64,000 nt of DNA from Pandoraea oxalativorans (GTDB lineage: Bacteria; Pseudomonadota; Gammaproteobacteria; Burkholderiales; Burkholderiaceae), in the NCBI RefSeq assembly GCF_000972785.3, contig NZ_CP011253.3, positions 2,790,001 through 2,854,000 on the forward strand, in the 5' to 3' direction. Position 1 is the stretch's first letter, and each line of letters opens with the position of its first letter. This document shows positions 56,334 through 64,000 of this stretch, piece by piece. The notes under the pieces were generated by a model. It was not told the DNA's origin and searched no databases. It saw nothing but the letters and a program-made list of their open reading frames with translations. A program made the position numbers and the translations under genes.

Positions 56334-57422
56334 ATGAGCGTAGAAATTATCGGGATGATCACGGCAGCGCCGGGGTCCGAAGTCGATCAACCCACGGGGG
56401 CGGCGGTCGACCCGACGTTCATTACGCGCATGGCGCAGGCGCATGAGACCGCCGGTTTCGACCGCGCCCTCATCGGTTACTTCTCCAACGGCCCGGAAGG
56501 CAGCCTCGTGAGCAGCCATGTCGCCGCCGCGACGCAACGGCTGGGCATTTTGCTCGCCTACCGTCCCGGCGTCATCGCAGCACCGCTGGCGGCCCGTCAG
56601 CTTGCGACGCTCGATCAGTTCTCGCGCGGGCGGGTGGCGCTGAACGTCGTCTCCGGTGGCAACGACGCCGACCTGCGACGCGACGGCGACTTCCTCGATC
56701 ACGACGCGCGCTATACCCGCACCGACGAATATCTCGACGCCCTCAAGCGCATCTGGACCGCCGACACTCCGGTCGACTTCGACGGCGAGCACTATCGTTT
56801 CGAACAGGCGTCGCCCGCCGTACGGACGTGGCAGAAGCCGCACATTCCGATTTACTTCAGTGGCGCGTCCGACGCGGCTATCGACGTCGCGGCGCGCCAC
56901 GCCGATACGTATATGCTGTGGGGCGAACCGCTCGACGCGGTCGAGTCGCTCGTCAACCGCGTACGCACCGCCGCGCAGCGTTATGGCCGCAAACCGCGCT
57001 TCTCGATCTCGTTCCGCCCCATCGTCGCCGACACCGAAGCGCAGGCATGGGCGCGCGCGGACGACGTGCTGCGTCAGGTCAAGGCAACGCGCGCGCAGCT
57101 CGGTCTTCATGCCGAAGCCCCCGAGAACGTCGGCTCACAACGTCTGCTGGCGGCCGCCCAGCGCGGCGACGTCGTAGACGAACGTCTTTGGATGGGCGTC
57201 GCCAAAGCGACCGGCGCACGCTGGAACTCGACGGCGCTCGTCGGCACCGCCGAACAGGTGGCGCAAGCGCTGGGGCGCTATTACGCCCTCGGCGTCGACA
57301 CGTTCCTTATCCGTGGCTTCGATCCGCTCGGAGACACGATCCGTTACGGCGAATCGCTGATTCCGGCCATCCGCCGCCATACCGCCGAACTCGACCGGCA
57401 ACGCACGCCTCAGGCGGCGTGA
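56334..57422 (+). CDS. LLM-class flavin monooxygenase (SsuD-like)
   Basis: 362 residues from ATG 56334, with GGAG seven bases upstream. Features of the alkanesulfonate-monooxygenase branch include GFDRALIGYFSNGPEGSLVS, LGILLAYRPGVIAAPLAARQ, LDQFSRGRVALNVVSGGNDA and RYTRTDEYLDALKRIW. SsuD-type enzymes use FMNH2 and O2 to release sulfite from alkanesulfonates. The next gene encodes a sulfonate-type binding protein, which supports a role in sulfonate use. A flavin reductase gene is not in the window. Confidence 0.92.
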   Translation: MSVEIIGMITAAPGSEVDQPTGAAVDPTFITRMAQAHETAGFDRALIGYFSNGPEGSLVSSHVAAATQRLGILLAYRPGVIAAPLAARQLATLDQFSRGRVALNVVSGGNDADLRRDGDFLDHDARYTRTDEYLDALKRIWTADTPVDFDGEHYRFEQASPAVRTWQKPHIPIYFSGASDAAIDVAARHADTYMLWGEPLDAVESLVNRVRTAAQRYGRKPRFSISFRPIVADTEAQAWARADDVLRQVKATRAQLGLHAEAPENVGSQRLLAAAQRGDVVDERLWMGVAKATGARWNSTALVGTAEQVAQALGRYYALGVDTFLIRGFDPLGDTIRYGESLIPAIRRHTAELDRQRTPQAA

Positions 57423-57476
57423 TTCGCTTCACGGCCTCACTTCTTCCCTTCTTTTCAATCGTTTTTCATAGGTGTC

Positions 57477-58499
57477 ATGATGTTGCTGCGCTGGATTCGT
57501 CGCGCCCGCTTTGCCCTTCCCACCCTTCCCGCTCTTTCTCTTTGCGCTGTCACGGCGTTCGGCGTCATGCACGTTGGCGTAGCGAACGCGCAAAGCATCA
57601 CATTGCGCGTCGGGGACCAGAACTACTACAACGTGCGGGCCTCGATGGAGGCTTCGGGCGCGCTCGAAGGGGCGAACTATCAGGTCGAATGGAAACACTT
57701 CCATTCGGCCGCGCCGGTAGCCGAAGGACTCAACGCGGGGGCGCTGGACCTCGGCTTCCTCGGCGATTCGGGCTTCCTGTTTCTTGCGGCAAAAGGCGCA
57801 CCGGTCAAGCTGATCGCCGTCTCGCGTCAGAACCCCGACACGATTGCGTTACTCGTGCCGAAGGATTCGCCGGTCAAATCGATCCAGGATCTCAAAGGCA
57901 AGAAGGTCGCCTACTGGCCGGGCGCGTGGAGTCAGCAACTGACGCTGCGCGCGCTCGAGAAAGCCGGGCTTCCGACCGATTACGTCCAGTTCGTCAAGCT
58001 GATGCCGGTCGATGCGGCGGTCGCGCTGCCCAACGGTTCCATCGACGCGTTCCCCGTCTGGGAGCCGTACATCTCGCAGCAAGTCGTGCACAACGGGGCG
58101 CGTCCGATCATCACCGCACGCAATCTGATGCCGGGCCTGAGTAGCGTCGCCGCTTACGCGCCATCGGTCGGCTCGAAGCACGCGGCGATTGCCGACTTCC
58201 TCGCACGGCTGCAAAAGGCACGTGCGTGGGTGGAGAGCCACAAGGAGGTTTACGCCGATCAATGGGCGAAGAAGGCCGGATTGGATCGCGACGTCGCACG
58301 GCACTGGATCGGGCAGGCCGGGATGACGGTCGATGCCGTCGACAAACAAGCTGTGGCCGACTATCAGGGCACGAGCGATTTCCTGACGCAAACCGGCGCA
58401 CTGCCGAATCGCTTCGATGTCAGCAAGATCGTCGACACGTCGTTCAACGCTGTGCTCGACGTGAAGGGACAGGCGACGCGTCAGAGCGCGTCGCGATGA
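57477..58499 (+). CDS. ABC substrate-binding protein, aliphatic-sulfonate type (SsuA-like)
   Basis: 340 residues from ATG 57477. A signal peptide ends near VANAQS (residue about 40). The mature part has the SsuA pattern: NYQVEWKHFHSAAPVAEGLN, AGALDLGFLGDSGFLFLAAK, VKSIQDLKGKKVAYWPGAWS and GSIDAFPVWEPYISQQ. It lies 54 bp after the monooxygenase gene. No permease or ATPase gene of the Ssu type follows, so it must rely on components encoded elsewhere. It ends 14 bp before the end of the convergent LysR gene. Confidence 0.92.
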   Translation: MMLLRWIRRARFALPTLPALSLCAVTAFGVMHVGVANAQSITLRVGDQNYYNVRASMEASGALEGANYQVEWKHFHSAAPVAEGLNAGALDLGFLGDSGFLFLAAKGAPVKLIAVSRQNPDTIALLVPKDSPVKSIQDLKGKKVAYWPGAWSQQLTLRALEKAGLPTDYVQFVKLMPVDAAVALPNGSIDAFPVWEPYISQQVVHNGARPIITARNLMPGLSSVAAYAPSVGSKHAAIADFLARLQKARAWVESHKEVYADQWAKKAGLDRDVARHWIGQAGMTVDAVDKQAVADYQGTSDFLTQTGALPNRFDVSKIVDTSFNAVLDVKGQATRQSASR

Positions 58500-58513
58500 A
58501 CCACGACGCGCGC

Positions 58514-59410
58514 TTACCCCTGCGACGCCTGACCTAGCATCCACTCGCGGAAGTACCGCAAGGCCGAGCGCTGTTGCAGGCGCTCCTTCGGATAGCAGAG
58601 GTAATGCCCATGACGCGGCACATCCACCCCGGCATCCACAGGCACCACGAGGCGGCCGGCCTGTACCGCCTCGCGCGCCAGAAACTCCGGCACCAATCCG
58701 ACGCCCATACCTGCCTCGGCCGCCTGTAGCAGCACGGCGTACTGCTCGAACCGAGGTCCCGGGCGCTGCCCATGCGGCCCGACGTCGTAGCAAGTCGCCC
58801 ACGTCCCCCACACCTCTTCCGCCTGGTTGTGCACGAGCCTCGGTGCGCGAGCCACGTCCGTTGCGCTCGCCAGCGGGTAACGCGCGACGAACGAAGGCGC
58901 ACAGACCGGCACAAACCGGCGTCCATCCAGATACTCGCTCACGACACCTTCCCACGAGCCATCGCCATAACGAACGGCGGCGTCCAGTGTGAACGGGAAG
59001 GCATCTCCATGCGCCAGATGACGACTAAAACTTAGCGTCACGCCAGGCGTGCTCGCCAGAAAGTCGGGCAATCGTGGGATCAACCACTTGGTCGTAAACG
59101 TCGGCACGCTGGCAATCGTCAGCAGATCGCTCTCACCACGCGACGTCATCAGTTCGAGCGACGCATTGCCGATCTCGCGAAGCGGCTCCGCCACACGGTC
59201 GTGATAGCGACGCCCCGCCTCGGTCAGCACCAGATGACGCCCCTCACGCACGAACAAGGCCGTGCCGACCAGCGTCTCCAGCGCCGCAATCTGCCGACTC
59301 ACGGCGCTCGGCGTGAGGCCCAGTTCACGAGCGGCACGAGAAAAATTCAAGTGCCTCGCGGCGCTGGTGAAGGCGAGCAGTTCGGCGATGTTCGGATAGC
59401 AATGGCGCAT
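58514..59410 (-). CDS. LysR-family regulator (GcvA-like), divergent from the ABC importer
   Basis: 298 residues from ATG 59410. Helix-turn-helix AELLAFTSAARHLNFSRAAR and LGLTPSAVSRQIAALETLVG; the effector domain has the GcvA-type segments FTTKWLIPRLPDFLASTPGV and LDAAVRYGDGSWEGVVSEYL. The promoter region toward the ABC importer (59411-59682) is 272 bp. It may control that operon. Confidence 0.92.
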   Translation of the reverse strand: MRHCYPNIAELLAFTSAARHLNFSRAARELGLTPSAVSRQIAALETLVGTALFVREGRHLVLTEAGRRYHDRVAEPLREIGNASLELMTSRGESDLLTIASVPTFTTKWLIPRLPDFLASTPGVTLSFSRHLAHGDAFPFTLDAAVRYGDGSWEGVVSEYLDGRRFVPVCAPSFVARYPLASATDVARAPRLVHNQAEEVWGTWATCYDVGPHGQRPGPRFEQYAVLLQAAEAGMGVGLVPEFLAREAVQAGRLVVPVDAGVDVPRHGHYLCYPKERLQQRSALRYFREWMLGQASQG

Positions 59411-59682
59411 CGGGGAATGTCAGGCTGGCGTTGGGTTCCGGTGGAAAACAGCGGTTCGCGATCGCTTCCGACTCGATTCCGACGACGCGTCAACTGTTCC
59501 GTTTTCGCACAGAACGATGCCCCAAACGTATGTTTTCTTCATGACAATGACATTTCAGACCGTGAAACTCTCGCCCAACGTCGATTCGGCTGTCTCCCCG
59601 TCTGCCCTTTTGCAGTAAGGGATTGCAAGACATCCGGCCGACCGATGCGAGTTTGTCACCGTATGCCGTTCAGGTTTCCCCA

Positions 59683-60558
59683 ATGTCCGACGTCCACGCC
59701 GACCGCCTTGCCCAAACTGTGCCGCCCCGGCACAACCCGGCGCATGCCGCAACGCGTGCGAAGGCGGGCCCGCTGATATGGGGCGTGCGCGCCGTCGCGG
59801 CGCTATTTCTGATCTATCTCTGCTTGCCGGTGCTGTTGCTGCTGATCGGCGCGTTCGGCCAGACGTGGACCAATACCGTATTGCCGACGGGCGTGACGGG
59901 ACACTGGTTCGCCGATCTGGCGGGCGACCCGTCGTTTCGCCGTGCGTTCTCGACGAGCCTCATCGTCGCGCTGAGCTGCTGTGCGATGACTGCACTGATC
60001 GGCCTGCCACTGGCGTACTCGCTGCACCATCGCTCACGCAGCGGCCGCGGAGCGATTGCACGGCTGGTGACGCTGCTGCCTGTCGCCGTGCCCGCCCTCA
60101 CGCTCGGCTTCGGCTACATCGCGGTCTTCAGCGGCGACACGCTGCCGTGGCTCGGTTCGCTCTGGCTGCTCGTGCTGGCGCACGCCGTCCTCACACTGCC
60201 CTATCTCACGCAGACGCTGCTTGCCGATCTACGGCATCTCGACATTGCCAGGCTTGAGGATTGCGCGGCCACGCTGGGCGCATCGCCGCTGCGTCAGTTC
60301 CTGACAATTGCCGTGCCGAACCTCACGCATAGCCTGGTGGCCGGGTTGGTGATGGTCGCAGCGCTGTCCATCGGCGAATTCCAGATTTCCAATCTCATCG
60401 CGGGTTTCCACTATCGCAACTATCCGGTCGTCTTGCTACAGGCGTTCTACGGTGCGACCGGCTTCGCCTGCGCCGCCACCGTCGTGCTGCTTGTGCTCGC
60501 GCTTGCCGCAACCGGCATGTCGATTGTCGCGGCATCCCGCCAGAAGGTCAGTTCATGA
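59683..60558 (+). CDS. ABC importer permease 1 (PotB/AfuB-like)
   Basis: 291 residues from ATG 59683. About six membrane segments; the conserved cytoplasmic EAA-type loop is RLEDCAATLGASPLRQFLTI, with the family pattern EDxAATLGASPxxxFxxIxxP. It belongs to the importer group for iron, polyamines, thiamine or 2-aminoethylphosphonate. The 3' end overlaps the ATPase gene start by 4 bp (ATGA at 60555-60558). Confidence 0.9.
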   Translation: MSDVHADRLAQTVPPRHNPAHAATRAKAGPLIWGVRAVAALFLIYLCLPVLLLLIGAFGQTWTNTVLPTGVTGHWFADLAGDPSFRRAFSTSLIVALSCCAMTALIGLPLAYSLHHRSRSGRGAIARLVTLLPVAVPALTLGFGYIAVFSGDTLPWLGSLWLLVLAHAVLTLPYLTQTLLADLRHLDIARLEDCAATLGASPLRQFLTIAVPNLTHSLVAGLVMVAALSIGEFQISNLIAGFHYRNYPVVLLQAFYGATGFACAATVVLLVLALAATGMSIVAASRQKVSS

Positions 60559-61592
60559 GTCTCACTCTCGAAAATGTCAGCTTCCGCTACGCAGGCGCGG
60601 CCAACGGCCTTGACGACGTCAGCTTGCACGCGCGTCAAGGCGAGCTGCTTGCCGTGATGGGCCGCAGCGGCTCGGGCAAGTCGACCGTGCTGCGCCTCGT
60701 CGCGGGTTTGCTCGATGGCTATCGCGGGCGCATTGCCATCGGCGGTGAAGACGTCGGCGGCGTGCCGGTCTGGCGTCGTCATGTGGGTATGGTGTTCCAG
60801 CAATACGCACTGTTCCCGCATCTGAGCGTCATTGACAACGTCGCTTATGGGCTTCGGATGCAAGGGGTCAAGGCGTCCGAGCGTCAGCGTGCGGCCCTCG
60901 ACATGCTCACGCGTGTCGGGCTGGCCGAGTTCGCAACGCGTCGTCCGACGTCGCTCTCCGGTGGCCAGCAACAACGCGTGGCGCTCGCCCGCGCGCTTGC
61001 CATCTCACCGCGCGTGCTGCTGCTCGACGAACCGCTCGCGGCGCTCGACGCCGGTATCCGTCAGCAACTTCGCGACGAAATCCGTGCGCTGCAACAGGCC
61101 AGTGGCGCGACCACGCTGATCGTCACGCACGACCGCGACGAGGCGCTGAGCATGGCCGATCGCGTGGCCGTCATCGATAACGGCCGCCTGCTGCAGATCG
61201 ACACGCCGCAGCGCCTGTACGACGCGCCGGCGTGCGCGACGGTGGCGAGCTTTACCGGGCTGTCGACGGTGTTGCCTGCGCGTGTAACGCGTCCCGGCAT
61301 GGTCGATACCGGCTTCGCCGAGCTGCACGTCGAGACCGGCGCATGGCGGCCGGGAACGACTGTCTCGCTGCTGGTGCGCCCCGAACACATTCAGTGCGAC
61401 CCGCCGGTGAGCACCCTCAACCGCCTCGGCGGTCATCCGGGCGCGGTGCGCTTCTTCGGCGCGACCTGCCGATTCGACTTCCTGCCCGAAGGCGCGACAA
61501 CCCCACTGCTCGGCGAGAGTCGCACGCCCGCGTCGTTCGCCATCGCGCTTGACCCTGCACATCTGCGCGTATTGCCGCCGGTGGAGGCGTGA
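60555..61592 (+). CDS. ABC importer ATPase
   Basis: 345 residues. Walker A GRSGSGKST (about residues 36-44), Q-loop VGMVFQQYALFPHLSVIDNV, signature LSGGQQQRVALARALA, Walker B VLLLDEPLAALD and the switch His TLIVTHDRDEALSMADRVA. The C-terminal TOBE-type regulatory domain follows from about 230. It resembles the PotA/AfuC/PhnT group. Its start overlaps the stop of the permease gene. Confidence 0.95.
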   Translation: MSLTLENVSFRYAGAANGLDDVSLHARQGELLAVMGRSGSGKSTVLRLVAGLLDGYRGRIAIGGEDVGGVPVWRRHVGMVFQQYALFPHLSVIDNVAYGLRMQGVKASERQRAALDMLTRVGLAEFATRRPTSLSGGQQQRVALARALAISPRVLLLDEPLAALDAGIRQQLRDEIRALQQASGATTLIVTHDRDEALSMADRVAVIDNGRLLQIDTPQRLYDAPACATVASFTGLSTVLPARVTRPGMVDTGFAELHVETGAWRPGTTVSLLVRPEHIQCDPPVSTLNRLGGHPGAVRFFGATCRFDFLPEGATTPLLGESRTPASFAIALDPAHLRVLPPVEA

Positions 61593-61662
61593 GATGCCTG
61601 CCCTCATGACCGCACAACCTGTCAAACGTTTCCCGATTCACGTCCAAGACGGAGCTATGTCG

Positions 61663-62778
61663 ATGATCCACCCCGCCGCTTCCCTGCGTCCGCGCGCCCT
61701 GCCCGCGCTGGCGACGCTCGCGACAGTCTTTGCACTGCTCTCGGGTACCGCAGGCTCCGCGCTCGCGCAAACCAGCGCTGCCGCGCCGCTATATCCGGGC
61801 GAAACCGAGCTGTATGCCAAGGCGGCCGAGGAAGGTCTGGTCGTGTCCTTCGACACCGGTCCGGAATGGGCCAACTGGAAGGCGCTGTTCGCCGAATTCC
61901 GCAAGCGCTATCCGAAGGTCGAGATCACGTACAACGACATCGGCTCCGCCGCGACCGTCACCGCACTGGACAAGTCGCGCCGCCGTCCGCAAGCGGACAC
62001 CGCTTACTACTTCGCAGGTTCGGCGCTAGACGCCGTGCAGAAGGACGTTGTCGCACCGTTCAAGCCGATCAACTTCGACACGCTGCCGAAGGTCTTCCGC
62101 GATAACGACGGTCGCTGGTTCACCATCCACTCGCTCAACATCGCGTTCCTCGTGAACACGAAGCTTGTCAAGCACGTGCCGCAGTCGTGGGCCGACCTGC
62201 TCAAGCCCGAGTACAAGAACTCGGTAGTGTATCTCGATCCGCGCTCGACGGGTCAGGGTCAGGTCGCCGTGTTTGCTGCGGCTTACGCCTTCGGCGGCAA
62301 CGTCGACAATCCGAAGCCGGGTGCGGAGTTCTTCGGCAAATTGCGCGATGCAGGCAACGTGATGCGCGTCGAAGGCACCACGCCGTACGCCAAGTTCGTC
62401 AAGGGCGAGATCCCGATTCTCATCGGTTACGAGAACGACGGCCTGAAGGCCAAGTACACCGACGGCATGGGCGACGCCGCACAGGTCGTGATTCCGAAGG
62501 AAGCCAGCGTCTCGGCGCCCTATGCCATCAGCCTTGTGAAGAACGGCCCCAATCCGGAAGCGGCCAGGTTGTGGCTGAACCTCATCATGAGCCCGGTCGG
62601 TCAGTCGCTGTTCGCGCAGGGTTATGTGCGCCCGGCCGTGCCCGGCACGCCGCTCACCCCCGAGATGCGCGCCCGCATGCCGGACGCCCCGCAGGTGCAT
62701 CCGCTCGACGTCGCGCGCGCCGCTGCGCAGAAGGCTGAAGTCGATCGTCTGTGGTCGGCCGCTGCACTCGCCAAGTGA
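61663..62778 (+). CDS. ABC importer substrate-binding protein
   Basis: 371 residues from ATG 61663, with GGAG eight bases upstream; other ATGs at 61657 and 61594 are in frame. A signal peptide ends near GSALAQTS (about residue 34). The mature part (LVVSFDTGPEWANWKALFAE, YPKVEITYNDIGSAATVTAL, TGQGQVAVFAAAYAFGGNVD, GEIPILIGYENDGLKA) matches the iron/phosphonate/polyamine-type binding proteins. No Tyr pair typical of ferric-binding proteins is obvious, so a non-iron ligand is possible. Lies 70 bp after the ATPase gene. Confidence 0.9.
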   Translation: MIHPAASLRPRALPALATLATVFALLSGTAGSALAQTSAAAPLYPGETELYAKAAEEGLVVSFDTGPEWANWKALFAEFRKRYPKVEITYNDIGSAATVTALDKSRRRPQADTAYYFAGSALDAVQKDVVAPFKPINFDTLPKVFRDNDGRWFTIHSLNIAFLVNTKLVKHVPQSWADLLKPEYKNSVVYLDPRSTGQGQVAVFAAAYAFGGNVDNPKPGAEFFGKLRDAGNVMRVEGTTPYAKFVKGEIPILIGYENDGLKAKYTDGMGDAAQVVIPKEASVSAPYAISLVKNGPNPEAARLWLNLIMSPVGQSLFAQGYVRPAVPGTPLTPEMRARMPDAPQVHPLDVARAAAQKAEVDRLWSAAALAK

Positions 62779-62789
62779 GTTCGCAGACC

Positions 62790-63686
62790 ATGAAGTCAGC
62801 GCGTGCATCGACCGGCATCGTCGAGCCACCGGATCCCCACGTGTCGCCAGCGGCACTGCATGCGAAAGACACGCCGCGCGGCTGGGTGCGCCGCTTCGGC
62901 GGTCTGCCCGCCGCCGTGGTGCTCGCGCTGGGCTTCGGCTTGCCGCTCGCGTCGCTGGTCGTGGCGGCGTTCGAGGGACATGGCGCTGCGTTTTCCGCCA
63001 TCGCCCTCGATCCGCTGGTGCGCGACGCGTTCGTCAACTCGCTGGCACTGGCCGTCGGCGCAGGTACCGTCTCGCTGATCGTGGGCGCGCTGATCGCCGT
63101 GACGCTTGCACGTCAGACGCCGCGCCGACGGCGGCTCTGGCTCGCAGCCATGGGTGTGCCGCTCGCCTTCTCGGGGCTGGTGATCGCCTACGGCTTCATC
63201 CTCGCTTTCGGACGTTCCGGCTTCGTGACAATGACTCTCGCGTCGCTCGGCGCAGATCCGGTGCGCTTCGGCGCGCTGATCTACACCGCGCCCGGACTCG
63301 TCGCCGCCTATGCGTATTACCTGATCCCGCGCGTGGCGCTGATGGTGTATCCGACCATCGCCAACCTCGACCGCCGTCCCATCGAAGCCGCACTGACCTT
63401 GGGTGCGACGCCGTTGCGCGCGATCGTCGACGTCGCCCTGCGCGAAATGTGGCCCACGCTGGCCGCCGCGTGGTGCCTCGTCACGGCGATTGCGCTCGGG
63501 ACGTACGGTACGGCGCTGGCGCTTGCCGGTACTCAGATCAACATCCTGCCGTTGCTCGTGTTCCTGAAGATGTCGGACGGGCAAACGGATTTCCCTCAGG
63601 CTGCTGCGCTGTCGCTCGTCTTGATGGCGGTGTGCAGCGGTGTGCTCGCTCTCGGAGAGTGTCTTGTACGGCGTCATCCTCAATGA
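62790..63686 (+). CDS. ABC importer permease 2 (PotC/AfuB-like)
   Basis: 298 residues from ATG 62790. About six membrane segments; the coupling loop is DRRPIEAALTLGATPLRAIV. It pairs with the permease at 59683 to form the membrane channel. It lies 11 bp after the binding-protein gene, and the next gene starts 22 bp before its stop, so the operon continues. Confidence 0.9.
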   Translation: MKSARASTGIVEPPDPHVSPAALHAKDTPRGWVRRFGGLPAAVVLALGFGLPLASLVVAAFEGHGAAFSAIALDPLVRDAFVNSLALAVGAGTVSLIVGALIAVTLARQTPRRRRLWLAAMGVPLAFSGLVIAYGFILAFGRSGFVTMTLASLGADPVRFGALIYTAPGLVAAYAYYLIPRVALMVYPTIANLDRRPIEAALTLGATPLRAIVDVALREMWPTLAAAWCLVTAIALGTYGTALALAGTQINILPLLVFLKMSDGQTDFPQAAALSLVLMAVCSGVLALGECLVRRHPQ

Positions 63687-64000
63687 GTGGTCGGCTGTGG
63701 CCCGCCACGCCCTCGATCGACTCGCAGCCCGACAGGCAGGCCCCTCGCGTCATGTGACGCCCGTCGGTCTCATCGGTCCGCGCGAAGCCTCGCCCGCCCA
63801 ACTCTACGCCGCGCAACGCATCGGCGAAGCGCTGGCGGCCGCCGGTATCGCACTGGTGTGCGGCGGCAAGGGTGGCGTAATGGAAGCCGCTTCCGCCGGG
63901 GCGTCGGCCGCCGGGGGCATCGTGATCGGCCTGCTGCCCGAGGAACATGCCAACGACGCCAATCCCCACCTGAGCGTGGCGCTGCCCACCGGGCTGGGCA
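63664..64000 (+). CDS. SLOG/TIGR00725-family protein, N-terminal part (cut by window edge)
   Basis: The frame opens at TTG 63664 (read as MYGVILNEWSAVARHALDRL), with GGAG six bases upstream, and stays open to base 64000, about 112 residues. It includes VGLIGPREASPAQLYAAQRI, then GIALVCGGKGGVMEAASAGA and NPHLSVALPTGLG, the nucleotide-binding motifs of SLOG-type (TIGR00725, LOG-like) proteins. The start overlaps the permease gene by 23 bp, indicating translational coupling. Function is unknown in the family; the rest lies beyond the window. A longer frame exists in the permease overlap but is not coding. Confidence 0.85.
   Translation, partial: MYGVILNEWSAVARHALDRLAARQAGPSRHVTPVGLIGPREASPAQLYAAQRIGEALAAAGIALVCGGKGGVMEAASAGASAAGGIVIGLLPEEHANDANPHLSVALPTGLG

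Overview
The window is high-GC, densely coded DNA with many LysR-type regulators, many GTG/TTG starts, a dialkylglycine decarboxylase locus almost identical in layout to the one known from Burkholderia cepacia, and a Tat-dependent sulfonate-type binding protein. This points to a soil or opportunist member of the Burkholderiales (Burkholderia/Pandoraea type). That assignment is inferred from protein resemblance only. I see no rRNA, tRNA or CRISPR array.

Positions 1-13497 (minus strand) hold most of a phage-tail-like contractile injection system of the extracellular (Pvc/Afp, eCIS) class. In transcription order it encodes a DUF4255 protein, an unknown protein, one sheath protein, two tube proteins, a DUF5908 protein, a LysM protein, a VgrG-like spike, a PAAR tip, a gp25 wedge, a large baseplate J-like protein, two unrecognised proteins and the start of a further baseplate protein cut by the window edge. 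Many genes overlap or abut, so this reads as one operon continuing left of base 1. ATPase, tape measure and effector genes are not in view.

Positions 13753-26936 are bounded by two identical 1307-bp ISL3-family insertion sequences in the same orientation. Each has its own perfect 8-bp target duplication, and both sit in runs of A or T beside hairpins. Between them lie an ABC exporter, a 1088-residue protein with a toxin-like deaminase C-terminus, a penicillin G acylase, a MerR protein fused to a P-loop ATPase domain, and a serine acetyltransferase.

Positions 27082-43824 are metabolic and regulatory: a MocR regulator divergent from an AhpD-like protein; a LysR regulator divergent from a three-gene operon (2-hydroxycarboxylate transporter, CoA-transferase, CitE-like lyase) that could take citramalate or a similar acid to acetyl-CoA; a MerR regulator with a classic 19-bp-spacer promoter driving an old-yellow-enzyme homologue; a second AhpD-like protein; a chemoreceptor; a phosphatidylserine-decarboxylase-like pyruvoyl enzyme; an entericidin-like lipoprotein; dgdR/dgdA; a secreted esterase and a small unknown protein.

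Positions 44050-64000 hold a GT39 glycosyltransferase, a Tat-exported sulfonate-type binding protein, a DUF2946 protein plus TonB-dependent receptor, a tautomerase, an SDR protein lacking the usual Tyr, three LysR regulators, an MFS transporter, a plus-strand run of HAD hydrolase, D-threonine-aldolase-like enzyme, flavin monooxygenase and sulfonate-type binding protein, and a complete four-gene ABC importer followed by the start of a SLOG-family gene. Convergent gene pairs are often separated by perfect 10-12 bp inverted repeats that probably act as bidirectional terminators.
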